Numbered from the stretch's first letter, positions 9,591 through 16,135 are shown. The stretch is DNA of 17,827 bases from Flammeovirgaceae bacterium (GCA_947457025.1 CANGUI010000009.1:1-17827); one strand, 5' to 3'. Notes: generated by a model from the sequence alone, not told the origin. A program made the numbers and translations.

Positions 9591-10508
9591 ATGAAGAAAG
9601 TTATTGTAGCGATTTGCCTGCTTGGCTCGCATGTGTTTGCCCCTGCCCAGAGTGGAGGTGTGGTACCTGACAACTATATCGTGGTAATCGGGGCCTTTGC
9701 CATCCCGGAAAATGCGTTACGGTTCACGATGAACGCCAAAGCCTATGGACTGGAGGCCAAATCAGAATTCAACAAAAATCGTAACCTGCATTATGTGTAT
9801 GTGATGCAGTCGAGCAACAAAGGCAGCGCTGTGGCCGAAGCCAGACGGATTCGGGAAGCGACACCACTAAAGGATACGTGGGTGTATGTCGGGAGGCTGA
9901 CGGAAATCCCCGGGCGTATCGCAGAGCCTGTCGCTGAAGTACCACCTGTAAAACCGGAGCCAATACCGATAGAACAGCCCGTAGAAATACCCACAGAACA
10001 GCCCGTGAATAAACCCGAGTCTGTGGCTCCGCCATTACCCGAACAAACCAGGGAAGAAAAAATTAAAGAGGCTGTTGAAAGTAAGCCAATGGCGATGAAG
10101 AAGGGTGAGGTTCAACGGCTGGATTTTATTTATTTTTATCGAGATGCGGCCGTTCTTCGTCCGGAGTCCCGATTCGAAGTGGATCGCCTGGTGCAGGTGA
10201 TGAAATCAAATCCGGACGAAAAAATCATTATTCATGGCCACACGAATGGCAACGCGAAGGGGCCAATTATTCGGTTGCCGGAAGGATCCAACACATTTTT
10301 TTCCCTCGAAAACACGATTGAGGACTTCGGCTCGGCTGCTAAACTCTCGGAACTTCGCGCTCAGCTCATACGCGACTACCTCGTAGCTAATGGTATCGAT
10401 ACCGGGCGTATGACGATCAAAGCCTGGGGTGGAAAGAAACCTCTGTACTCAGTTCATGATGAAAAAGCAGAGGCAAACGTACGCGTGGAAATCGAGGTGG
10501 TAAACTGA
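9591..10508 (+). CDS. Envelope protein with SPOR-like N-terminal and OmpA-like C-terminal domain
   Basis: The 305-residue product starts with a classical signal peptide (MKKVIVAICLLGSHVFAPAQ, cleavage near residue 20). Residues 27-103 look like a SPOR-type fold (DNYIVVIGAFAIPENA, later HYVYVMQSS, and a closing WVYVGRL). Residues 110-155 are a Pro/Glu-rich linker containing repeated (E)QPVEIP/EQPV units. Residues 170-305 are an OmpA-like domain: LDFIYFYRDAAVLRPES, IIIHGHTNG, LSELRAQLIRDYL and IKAWGGKKPL. The usual GHTD is HTNG here and about 25 residues are inserted before the LS..RA helix, so wall binding may be altered. Both domain types are known to bind peptidoglycan, which points to a periplasmic or outer-membrane-linked structural role. 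It appears to be a single-gene unit; the start is set by the signal peptide. Confidence 0.85.
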   Translation: MKKVIVAICLLGSHVFAPAQSGGVVPDNYIVVIGAFAIPENALRFTMNAKAYGLEAKSEFNKNRNLHYVYVMQSSNKGSAVAEARRIREATPLKDTWVYVGRLTEIPGRIAEPVAEVPPVKPEPIPIEQPVEIPTEQPVNKPESVAPPLPEQTREEKIKEAVESKPMAMKKGEVQRLDFIYFYRDAAVLRPESRFEVDRLVQVMKSNPDEKIIIHGHTNGNAKGPIIRLPEGSNTFFSLENTIEDFGSAAKLSELRAQLIRDYLVANGIDTGRMTIKAWGGKKPLYSVHDEKAEANVRVEIEVVN

Positions 10509-11092
10509 GATTCGTTTTGCGGCGGATGTGCAGCCGGTACCGGTTCGGGAGCCAATCTCAATACTACAACGCGGGTGTTGTCAGCGTCTTGGGTGCTGAT
10601 AAGTCAGATGTTTTTTGTGAACGTATTTATCGGCCAAGAGTGGCATACAAACCAATTGCATGCGAAAAGACAATCTCAGTTTCCTAAGCGGAAACGGACG
10701 AGTTGTTTACGTGCACAGGGTGATCCTTGATCTACCCAACAGGGGAGTTGCTAATCGTCTATTCATCCTGGTACGGTCTTTCTCACCAGCACCAGGGTAT
10801 CAAACACCAGTTTGGATGACCAGATGAAGGATGCAGTTGGCCACACGGAGGCGAAATTGCTAAATGCGGACTTGTATGCGACGCCAATAACTGCGTTTGT
10901 GTTCCGGGATGCGTTCGGCCGGTCGGCATCGTTGTAAGCGGGTGTATTCCAATCCGCGGGATGGGCCAGTGCAGCGCATAGCAATTCTGGGAGCATGTTG
11001 TCAGACCAAGCGCAGTTGCGTAGGTGCGAATACCGCCTGATATTTCGAGGAGCGCCCGATGGCACGCTATGTACAACGTTGTTTGGCATTGG
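10509..11092. other. Intergenic stretch of 0.6 kb, no recognisable gene
   Basis: It lies between convergent genes. A leftward frame at 10763-11089 ends in a plausibly protein-like hydrophobic tail (residues such as SFIWSSKLVFDTLVLV), but its first half looks random and I cannot name a family. It may be decayed coding sequence downstream of the broken oxidoreductase. No strong hairpin with a T-tract was found. Confidence 0.4.
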
Positions 11093-11665
11093 CTATTGTA
11101 GCTTCCGTCCGAATTGTTCCACTTTTGTCACCAAGGTATTCGGGAATGCTTCGGTAGATTTCCGGGTCGGTTTGGTGTTGGTTGTCCGCACCGGTTGTAT
11201 ACCACAGAAGCCTACTGTCGATTGTTTGAGTTGGTTGATACTTGGCTGGCCAAACGCTAACCAGTAACACCATCGCGGTTGATCAGGCTTGGTGATGATG
11301 GCCCGGTTTTACCTGCTAGAAGTTTGTCGCGCCAAACGGAATCTTCCTGGTATTTGAATGAGAAGCCCGGCAAAAAGAGGCGGTCGACAAAGCCTTTGGT
11401 CATCGCAGACTGTCCACCAGGGCAGACGGGATTAACCCATACCAGGAGGTTTGCCAATTGGATTTTTTTCCAGGCGTCAAGGAGGTCAGTCTCCAACTCC
11501 ATCCGTTGTCGGTATCCGAGGTGCAGGTCCGGATCGAACGCCAGATCCCGGAAGATGATCTCCCGGAGTTTCGCGCCCGCAGCCAAGAACCTTTTTGTAT
11601 GCTGCAAAGATACTGAAGCCGCAGTTGTCGCTCTTCGGGTTTCCGTTGACCACAACGAAGTTCAT
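11093..11665 (-). pseudogene. NAD(P)H-dependent oxidoreductase (flavodoxin-like fold), disrupted by two compensating frameshifts
   Basis: From the ATG at 11665 the frame reads MNFVVVNGNPKSDNCGFSIF, the phosphate-binding start of the YheF/MdaB-type quinone oxidoreductase family. It loses register in an A5 run (about 11591-11597). The family sequence continues in another frame (LAAGAKLREII, FDPDLHLGYRQRMELE, MTKGFVDRLFLPGFSFKYQE, DKLLAGKT). It shifts again at a G/C run (about 11300-11306) back to the first frame: WCYWLAFGQPSINQLK, GFCGIQPVRTT, VEQFGRKLQ, with TAG ending at 11093. The total of 191 codons is the usual family length. The normally conserved PVWWGG is PVCPGG, favouring true decay over sequencing error alone. 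The intact enzyme would reduce quinones or xenobiotics with NAD(P)H. It lies downstream of the SMR exporter on the same strand. Confidence 0.8.
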
Positions 11666-11786
11666 ACCTGTTTCAAGGTAATTCGTTCAGGTTGTCTTCG
11701 CGCAGGTATAGCGATACACACATGGCGAGTGTCCCTGTTGAGGAGCAGCATTTGTTCGGGCTAAATACCGCGTGGCGGCATGCTCC

Positions 11787-12104
11787 CTACTTCCGGCTCA
11801 GGTTCAAACCGATCACTCCGATCACTACCAGCACCAGGGATACAGCCTTCACCAAATCCATCTTCTCGTTGAAATAGAACACCCCGACTATCGCCAGAAT
11901 GGCAACACCTACACCCGACCAAACTGCATAGACAACGCTGATCTCAAAGTACTTCAGCGCCAACGTTAAGAATATCAAACTTCCTGCATAGCACACAAAT
12001 ACCCCAACCGAGTATAGCAGCTTTGTGAAACTATCGGAAAGTTTCATCATGACGGAGCCGGCAACCTCCAAGAGGATCGCGACAAGCAGGTAAATCCATT
12101 TCAT
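11787..12104 (-). CDS. Small multidrug resistance (SMR, EmrE/Qac-like) transporter
   Basis: The 105-residue protein has the standard SMR length and four membrane helices. The essential membrane-embedded glutamate is present in the first helix (MKWIYLLVAILLEVAGS, Glu13, matching Glu14 of EmrE). The third helix carries the Y-A-V-W-S-G-V-G-V signature that in EmrE forms the substrate pocket and dimer contact. SMR proteins act as antiparallel dimers exchanging protons for cationic drugs; the YAVWSGVG form fits the Qac/EmrE subtype better than the guanidinium (SugE/Gdx) subtype. Its ATG overlaps the TGA of the upstream membrane protein by 4 bases (12101-12104), indicating translational coupling. 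An oxidoreductase pseudogene follows 121 bases downstream. Confidence 0.93.
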   Translation of the reverse strand: MKWIYLLVAILLEVAGSVMMKLSDSFTKLLYSVGVFVCYAGSLIFLTLALKYFEISVVYAVWSGVGVAILAIVGVFYFNEKMDLVKAVSLVLVVIGVIGLNLSRK

Positions 12105-12502
12105 GCCCGAATCAGTTTCCAGGATTGCCGGATGAAAAATGGGCCGGCCGTGAGGCAGTAAATCTTAATCAGGATTTCAATCACCTCTTCCGTGTTCAGT
12201 TGGTAGAGCAATCCGGTGAGGTGTCCATACCCCAGCGCATACAAGCCCAGAAAGATTAGCCCCGAACCGGTCATCGTACCGAACAACGCAGCAAACTTGT
12301 CTCTTTTGTCCAGGTGTAAGACTGCCAACACAGCGCTGATGGCGATGTAGAAATCAGGTACCGGAAACGACATGAACCAGGTGCGGTAGCCGGGCACGAC
12401 TTCCTCCACCGGAAATACCCCAGTGAACACACTAATCCAGTAGGCCGGAATCAGCGCGGCTGTTGTAATCAGCAAGCCTCGAAATAATCTTTCCTTTTTC
12501 AT
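12101..12502 (-). CDS. Small four-helix integral membrane protein of unknown function
   Basis: The 133-residue product starts MKKERLFRG and has about four hydrophobic segments: around residues 8-28, 50-63, 70-93 and a more weakly hydrophobic one near 108-125. I do not recognise the family. It is tightly coupled to the SMR transporter by an ATGA overlap, so the two are probably one transcript; it may assist, or simply be co-regulated with, the exporter. There is no signal peptide cleavage site that I would trust and there are no catalytic motifs. No strong purine-rich ribosome site precedes the ATG, which is common in Bacteroidota. Confidence 0.82.
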   Translation of the reverse strand: MKKERLFRGLLITTAALIPAYWISVFTGVFPVEEVVPGYRTWFMSFPVPDFYIAISAVLAVLHLDKRDKFAALFGTMTGSGLIFLGLYALGYGHLTGLLYQLNTEEVIEILIKIYCLTAGPFFIRQSWKLIRA

Positions 12503-12885
12503 ATTGTTGATGTTTGATTTGTCGGATCAAGGGCGAGGAAAATTGCCTGCGGCCTGTTTTTCAGGTCTCGGCATAATTGTTCCATCGGTTTTGTTTGCAT
12601 ACTTGCGGAGCCGTGATGGGTATTCGCAGCCCATCGTTTGTCCAGACGCACCGTGGGTACAGTGTGCAATGACTGCTTCCAGTATACCAGAAATATTGTT
12701 TCCATTTTTTCTGACACGTGTGCTCGCTCCCATTTGGGTACTGAACGAGAGATCGGCAGCGATCTGGCAGCAGGAGATTCCGCATGTACCGGTAAACCGT
12801 GCTCCCACCCACCGGAAAATGCTGAACATCTTGTGCAATGCGGCTGCTCTTTTGTTATGACAAGATTCCGCAGAAAGCTGCAGGT
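12503..12885. other. Gap between Crp/Fnr gene and SMR operon, no gene assigned
   Basis: Several overlapping frames are open on both strands (for example 12504-12860 rightward, 12499-12897 and 12527-12904 leftward), but none gives a translation I recognise. With a possible leftward promoter near 12861-12907, it could be a long leader for the membrane protein/SMR operon or hold a decayed gene. Confidence 0.4.
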
Positions 12886-12887
12886 GT

Positions 12888-12907
12888 TTTTTGACAAAAG
12901 TCAAAAA
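12888..12907. promoter_or_regulatory. Crp/Fnr-type palindrome TTGAC-N4-GTCAA
   Basis: A perfect 8-bp inverted repeat with a 4-base centre (TTTTTGAC, AAAA, GTCAAAAA) lies 10 bases past the stop codon of the Crp/Fnr gene. The TTGAC-N4-GTCAA core has FNR-box geometry. A weak -7-like GAATCTTG on the minus strand is centred 33 bases downstream, the same spacing as the FNR box and -7-like sequence before the outer-membrane gene. It could equally be a weak AT-rich hairpin ending the regulator transcript. Confidence 0.4.
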
Positions 12908-12916
12908 GAGTTTTTT

Positions 12917-13552
12917 TCAGCGCTTTTTACTTCTGATCCGGCTCAATGTTTCCTGTGAGATGCCCAGGTAGGACGCAATTTGTCCGAGGGAGGCTTTTTG
13001 CAATAGGGCCGGTTGATGATCCTCGAGGTGGCGATACCGTTCTTCGGAACTGTGTAGTTGCAGCGACTGGGTGCGTACCTCCAATTCGAGACAATATTTC
13101 TCTGTCAGCAGCCGGCCTACCAGATTCAGCTCTGGATGGGTATTGTAAAGGGTAAGCAGTTGTTCATAGCTGATGCAATACAATATACTGGTAGCCATGA
13201 CCTCAATGACCTCGTGACTTGGTTGTTGAGTACTGAACGAGTACATCGATGTGACGACCTCATTTTCAGCAGCAAACCAAAGCGTCTTTTCTTTATCGTG
13301 TTGCACGCAGTAGCCCCGTAAAAAGCCACTTTCGATCAGGTATAGTTTTTGGCACACCTGCCCGCGCCGTAAGAGAATAGTTCCCTTCCGGAATTGACGC
13401 CTCACAATAATTTGGCTTAGCGCCGTTTTGGTTTTTTCGCTCAGCGCAGCATGGTGCGCAAGCACGTCAAAAAGTTTTTCCAAGCACGATGTAACTTTTG
13501 CATCTGGCCTATCAGATGCCGAGTCGCTTTTGGATCGTGCTTTTTCGCGCAA
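12917..13552 (-). CDS. Crp/Fnr-family transcriptional regulator
   Basis: The 211-residue product has a cyclic-nucleotide-binding-like beta-barrel (about residues 45-125; FRKGTILLRRGQVCQKLYLIESGFLRGYC), a dimer helix (about 130-165) and a C-terminal helix-turn-helix (SLGQIASYLGISQETLSRIRS, about 188-208), which ends almost at the C-terminus as is common in Bacteroidota members. No FNR-type cluster of N-terminal cysteines is present, so an oxygen-sensing iron-sulfur cluster is unlikely; the ligand is unknown. The first 23 residues are polar and atypical, and a TTG at 13483 (LEKLFDVL) would give the usual length of about 188. Two FNR-geometry palindromes lie nearby (12888-12907, 14807-14820), as do palindromes just upstream (13577-13597, 13619-13632) that could serve autoregulation. 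It heads a same-strand cluster containing an SMR exporter. Confidence 0.9.
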   Translation of the reverse strand: MREKARSKSDSASDRPDAKVTSCLEKLFDVLAHHAALSEKTKTALSQIIVRRQFRKGTILLRRGQVCQKLYLIESGFLRGYCVQHDKEKTLWFAAENEVVTSMYSFSTQQPSHEVIEVMATSILYCISYEQLLTLYNTHPELNLVGRLLTEKYCLELEVRTQSLQLHSSEERYRHLEDHQPALLQKASLGQIASYLGISQETLSRIRSKKR

Positions 13553-13576
13553 GCATCGCCCCGAGGCAATTCATTC

Positions 13577-13597
13577 ACCTGTGGCCGTTCCACAGGT
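13577..13597. promoter_or_regulatory. Perfect palindrome upstream of the Crp/Fnr gene
   Basis: ACCTGTGG, five bases, CCACAGGT. It lies 25-45 bases before the longest start of the regulator and abuts a minus-strand TACGTTTA (13604-13597), which matches seven of the eight positions of TAnnTTTG. A second palindrome, GGTTA-AGCC-TAACC, is at 13619-13632. The positions fit an operator over the start of transcription; which protein binds is unknown. Confidence 0.4.
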
Positions 13598-13742
13598 AAA
13601 CGTAATCATCAGAACTTTGGTTAAGCCTAACCTGCCTTTTTGTTTTGGTTGCCAAGCCGATGCCACGACGTGCGGCAAGGGGGTGATCATCCATATTGCC
13701 GGGCGTTACCGCTCGCATTAAAAGTGCTCACACCAGCGCGCA

Positions 13743-13844
13743 GCTGGTAACCAGCAAATGATCTTCTTACCGCGTAAGAAAAGTGCTCTTCCTTTAAGAG
13801 ATCAACAGATTATCCGAGCAAGAGATAACGGAGCGTTTGCTGGT
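13743..13844. ncRNA. Candidate structured RNA: long stem enclosing three hairpins
   Basis: Positions 13750-13760 pair with 13834-13844 (11 bp with one G-U). Inside are hairpins 13764-13780 (7 bp, loop CGC), 13786-13800 (5 bp) and 13810-13828 (5 bp, 9-base loop). An alternative hairpin, GCTGGT-A-ACCAGC (13743-13755), competes with the outer stem. A 10-base direct repeat, AAAAGTGCTC, is at 13720-13729 and 13779-13788. Either strand could be the transcript. No known RNA family is recognised. Confidence 0.35.
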
Positions 13845-14095
13845 ATGAAGGCGAACGACCACTCGTGATATCCCCTACGAAACATGAATGGCGATATGCC
13901 AACTGGCGCGGAGTAAACTCTACTCTTTGCGCTAAACGGAAAAGCACCAGGCGTATACCCTTGCGGGAGCATAGGCGGTGCCCACAGCTCATCCTGCCAC
14001 CACCAAAACTTCTTCCCCGCTTCGGGTCTGCGAAATCCGAGATCGGCACCAACTTTACAGTTACATTGCTTAACTCAGGATCGGTACGCGCGGTT
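13845..14095. other. Rest of the 13553-14095 gap, unassigned, open on several frames
   Basis: A leftward frame at 13802-14074 has no upstream ATG but a protein-like translation with a Trp-rich patch (KKFWWWQDELWAPP). The 13810-14052 (leftward) and 13865-14200 (rightward) frames overlap it. This could be the 3' remnant of a decayed gene or a dispersed intergenic repeat. I cannot assign it. Confidence 0.35.
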
Positions 14096-14755
14096 TTAAA
14101 ACATCAAACCCACCTGAAATGCGATATTGCTATTCCGAAACTGTACCTCACCCACACCTTGAACCTCACCCCGGCGCGAAGCCCGGTCATATTCAACTGA
14201 TGCGACCAGGGCATAGCGGTTTTTTAACGGATAGTGATACCCTAACCCTAAGGTGAACGAATTGCCAATGGCGAATTGGTGGTCAAAATTCAGCAATCGG
14301 CTATTCCTGTACTTCTGGGTAAACTGCGTGACGAAATTAAAATCACCCAGCAGGTAAAGACCTTCAGCAGCCGTCTTTGAAAATGGGTAGTATTTTGCCG
14401 AAAATGCCGTACCCCAGAAATTGAAAAACATCTCCCCCTCATTATCGCCCTGAGATGGGGCAGCACCAAGTGATTTGAACTTTAGTCCGATGTGGAAATG
14501 GTCAATGTTTTTGAACTTCCGGTAAGCAGCAAGCGAAAAGAGTCCACCGCCGCTGGTACTGAAGTTACCGTTCTCAAACTTCTCCCGGAGCCCGTCGGAA
14601 AATTGGGTAACGCCATAGCCAGCCTTGAATTCGCCATACGTGAAGCCGCTAGACCCGGAAGCCAGTAGTGGCGTAGCTTCTTGTTGAGCAAATACAAATT
14701 TTGCCAGCAGGCCAGCGAGCAGTAAAGTCAAAAATCTTTTTTTCATGATGTTCAT
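14096..14755 (-). CDS. Outer-membrane beta-barrel protein
   Basis: The product starts MNIMKKRFLTLLLAGLLAKFVFAQ, a signal peptide with cleavage after FA; the ATG at 14746 (MKKRF) is almost equally likely, while the upstream frame to 14779 adds only polar residues. The roughly 200-residue mature protein alternates polar and aromatic/aliphatic residues and has Gly-rich turns (FTYGEFKAGYGVTQFSDG, FHIGLKFKSLG, AIGNSFTLGLGYHYPLKNRYALVASVEYDRA). It ends in Phe (IAFQVGLMF), the signature recognised by the BAM machinery. The size suggests an 8-10 strand barrel of the OmpX/OmpW-like kind; the cargo is unknown. A perfect FNR-type box lies 52 bases upstream with a -7-like GACCTTTG between, so control by a Crp/Fnr protein is likely. 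Confidence 0.85.
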   Translation of the reverse strand: MNIMKKRFLTLLLAGLLAKFVFAQQEATPLLASGSSGFTYGEFKAGYGVTQFSDGLREKFENGNFSTSGGGLFSLAAYRKFKNIDHFHIGLKFKSLGAAPSQGDNEGEMFFNFWGTAFSAKYYPFSKTAAEGLYLLGDFNFVTQFTQKYRNSRLLNFDHQFAIGNSFTLGLGYHYPLKNRYALVASVEYDRASRRGEVQGVGEVQFRNSNIAFQVGLMF

Positions 14756-14776
14756 TGTGTTGGATTGATCAGGGCT

Positions 14777-14820
14777 CAAAGGTCGTGTCGGCCAGTTTAC
14801 TCTTCGTTGATCTTGATCAA
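14777..14820 (-). promoter_or_regulatory. FNR-type box and -7-like element upstream of the beta-barrel gene
   Basis: TTGAT-CTTG-ATCAA (14807-14820) matches the FNR consensus exactly. On the minus strand GACCTTTG (14784-14777) matches five of the six fixed positions of the Bacteroidota -7 element (TAnnTTTG). If transcription starts about 14772, the box is centred near -41.5, the class II activator position. Confidence 0.6.
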
Positions 14821-14956
14821 TTAATGATGATTGTTCCCACTCAATACGGTGTTGGATAAGCCATTAGTTAAATCCGGCGATAGTCTGGTACGTAGCCCGG
14901 CTGGGTCGCCTGCCGGCACACGTGTTTTATTTTCCATAGAGGATAGGGGAAACCGG

Positions 14957-15248
14957 CGTAATGAAGGAAAACGTGGCCGATATCATCCCGGAATTGTCAT
15001 TAGAATCTAATACCGAGGTATACTTGAATTGCTTTTCATTGAGTTGAAAGGAAATTTCAACAACGTGAATGCTGTAAGAAATTCTTCCATATTTTGGTCT
15101 GTTTAATACACTTTAGTATGTTGATAATTCGTATTTTAAACCTGTATTTTTCTAATGGCCACCATTAGAACTTTTTTCTAATGACAATTTCGGGATCATT
15201 TTGCTTTTCGTGCCTTCGAAACGCTGGCACGTTTATTTTTTCATTACG
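14957..15248. mobile_element. MITE-like inverted-repeat element related to the insertion-sequence end at 8697-8776
   Basis: Positions 14982-15004 and 15177-15199 are inverted copies matching at 21 of 23 bases (TCTAATGACAATT-y-CGGGAT-s-AT). Farther out, CGTAATGAA (14957-14965) mirrors TTCATTACG (15240-15248) and AACGTGGCC mirrors GGCACGTT, with about 24 extra bases on the right. The right half (15120-15199) carries the same palindrome (TCTAATGG, CCA, CCATTAGA at 15151-15169) and spacing as the copy next to the transposase remnant. This fits an internally deleted, non-autonomous derivative of that element. No transposase is inside; a leftward frame without an ATG crosses it and is probably chance. 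Confidence 0.6.
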
Positions 15249-15570
15249 AATGGTAAGATGACCATCCGGCAAGTAGCAGGAGCGAAATCGGGGTTAGGAG
15301 AAAAGTCAAAAGGGTGCCTGGGGAAAGCAAATAAATACAACACTTGCATTTTTAGTAAAAAAATCTTGACAGGCTAAACACCTTGAGTGCTTTCACAATG
15401 CTTATCCCATACCATGTATTGTCTCTCAGAGAGGGCGATACAGTTTTTGCGGCATTTTTTTTTCGAACTGTCGTTTGGCGAGAGCAGGTGGCTGGCGGTT
15501 TGTTGCCGTAACCAGAATAGTTTTCGTTTTCCGGTTTCTTCGTCCTCTTCCCTCATGCTTCGGGACTCGT
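15249..15570. other. Intergenic stretch with no gene assigned
   Basis: Short frames on both strands (15374-15622 leftward, 15387-15581 rightward) overlap each other and the palindrome that follows, and have no recognisable product. I see no RNA gene or terminator here. Confidence 0.4.
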
Positions 15571-15615
15571 CCTCGCCATGACGTGGGCACGTCATGGCGA
15601 GGCCTGCTTCAGGCC
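15571..15615. repeat. Long perfect palindrome with adjoining hairpin
   Basis: CCTCGCCATGACGTG (15571-15585), GG, then its exact reverse complement (15588-15602): 15-bp perfect arms. It is joined to GGCCTG-CTT-CAGGCC at 15601-15615. The sequence running outward (CGTCATGGCGAGG) resembles the CGTCATTGCGAGG palindromic repeats found between genes in many bacteria. Confidence 0.75.
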
Positions 15616-15623
15616 AGAGCAAC

Positions 15624-15720
15624 TTGAGGCCGCGGCAGGGATGCGCAGGGCCTGGTACCCGCGCGCTTCGCGCGGGTACGGAGCGAACAGCGACCCCGGA
15701 GCAGCCCGCAAGCCGCCCAA
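15624..15720. repeat. GC-rich hairpin segment, probable dispersed intergenic repeat
   Basis: A perfect 11-bp hairpin (GTACCCGCGCG, CTT, CGCGCGGGTAC at 15655-15679) is flanked by GC-rich sequence including GGAGCGAACAGCGACCCCGG. Such segments recur near tRNA genes in Bacteroidota genomes in my recollection; copy number cannot be checked here. The following 15721-15957 holds no gene I can support. Confidence 0.5.
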
Positions 15721-15957
15721 AAAATTATCCGGATGGGTGAACCGAATGCACCGCGACGTTGCGCGTACTTAATCCTCCGCTCATCCATTCGCGGGGGCGG
15801 GCTTCGTGTACCTGAAATTGCACAGCAGTCCGGGATGCACCCGCGTGTAGCGGGGAACGTGTGGCATCCCACCTGCAGCAGGCCGGCACGGCACATTCAA
15901 AAAATCCTCTGACATAACAGGTTGGAGGGCGGCGCAGGTGGGCGCGGCCGTAGAGAG

Positions 15958-16043
15958 TACCCGGGACGGGAGTTGAACCCGTACAGCCTTTAAGGGCCAC
16001 AGGATTTTAAGTCCTGCGTGTCTACCAATTCCACCACCCGGGC
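15958..16043 (-). tRNA. tRNA-Leu (anticodon TAA)
   Basis: An 86-base class II tRNA. The acceptor stem is GCCCGGG paired with CCCGGGT (one G-U) and the discriminator is A, as expected for Leu. The D arm is GGAATTGGTAGACAC. The anticodon loop CTTAAAA sits on a CAGGA/TCCTG stem, giving UAA, which reads UUA/UUG. There is a variable arm of the long type and a T arm with GGTTCAACTCC. The CCA end is not encoded. It lies downstream of tRNA-Gly on the same strand but after a terminator. Confidence 0.96.
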
Positions 16044-16102
16044 GGGCGTGTACGTGTTCGTTGTCGGTTGTAGCTTGCCGGGCGCAGTTTGGTCCGCGCA
16101 CT

Positions 16103-16135
16103 AAAAACAAAAAAGTGTGGGGTTCACCACACTTT
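16103..16135 (-). terminator. Rho-independent terminator after tRNA-Gly
   Basis: On the minus strand AAAGTGTGG, a six-base loop, CCACACTTT (9-bp stem, 16112-16135), is followed by TTTGTTTTT. It lies 43 bases past the tRNA-Gly end, so tRNA-Leu probably has its own promoter or depends on readthrough. Confidence 0.8.

Noticed and set aside
10763..11267. Overlapping frames on both strands after the oxidoreductase
   Set aside because: Neither strand gives a family I recognise; I tried DoxX-like and hydrolase readings and they did not hold.
12514..12530. TTGAT-N7-ATCAA upstream of the membrane protein start
   Set aside because: The seven-base spacing is wrong for a Crp/Fnr box (four expected); probably chance.
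13764..13800. Hairpins at 13764-13780 and 13786-13800 as terminators
   Set aside because: No T-tract follows on either strand and no gene ends nearby in the right direction; better seen as part of the branched structure.
14870..15079. Leftward open frame crossing the left half of the MITE-like element
   Set aside because: No start codon, and the sequence is explained by the inverted-repeat element.
15225..15241. TGGCACG string resembling a sigma-54 promoter beside the palindrome
   Set aside because: The essential GC of the -12 element is absent, and the other copies of the repeat do not keep the spacing.
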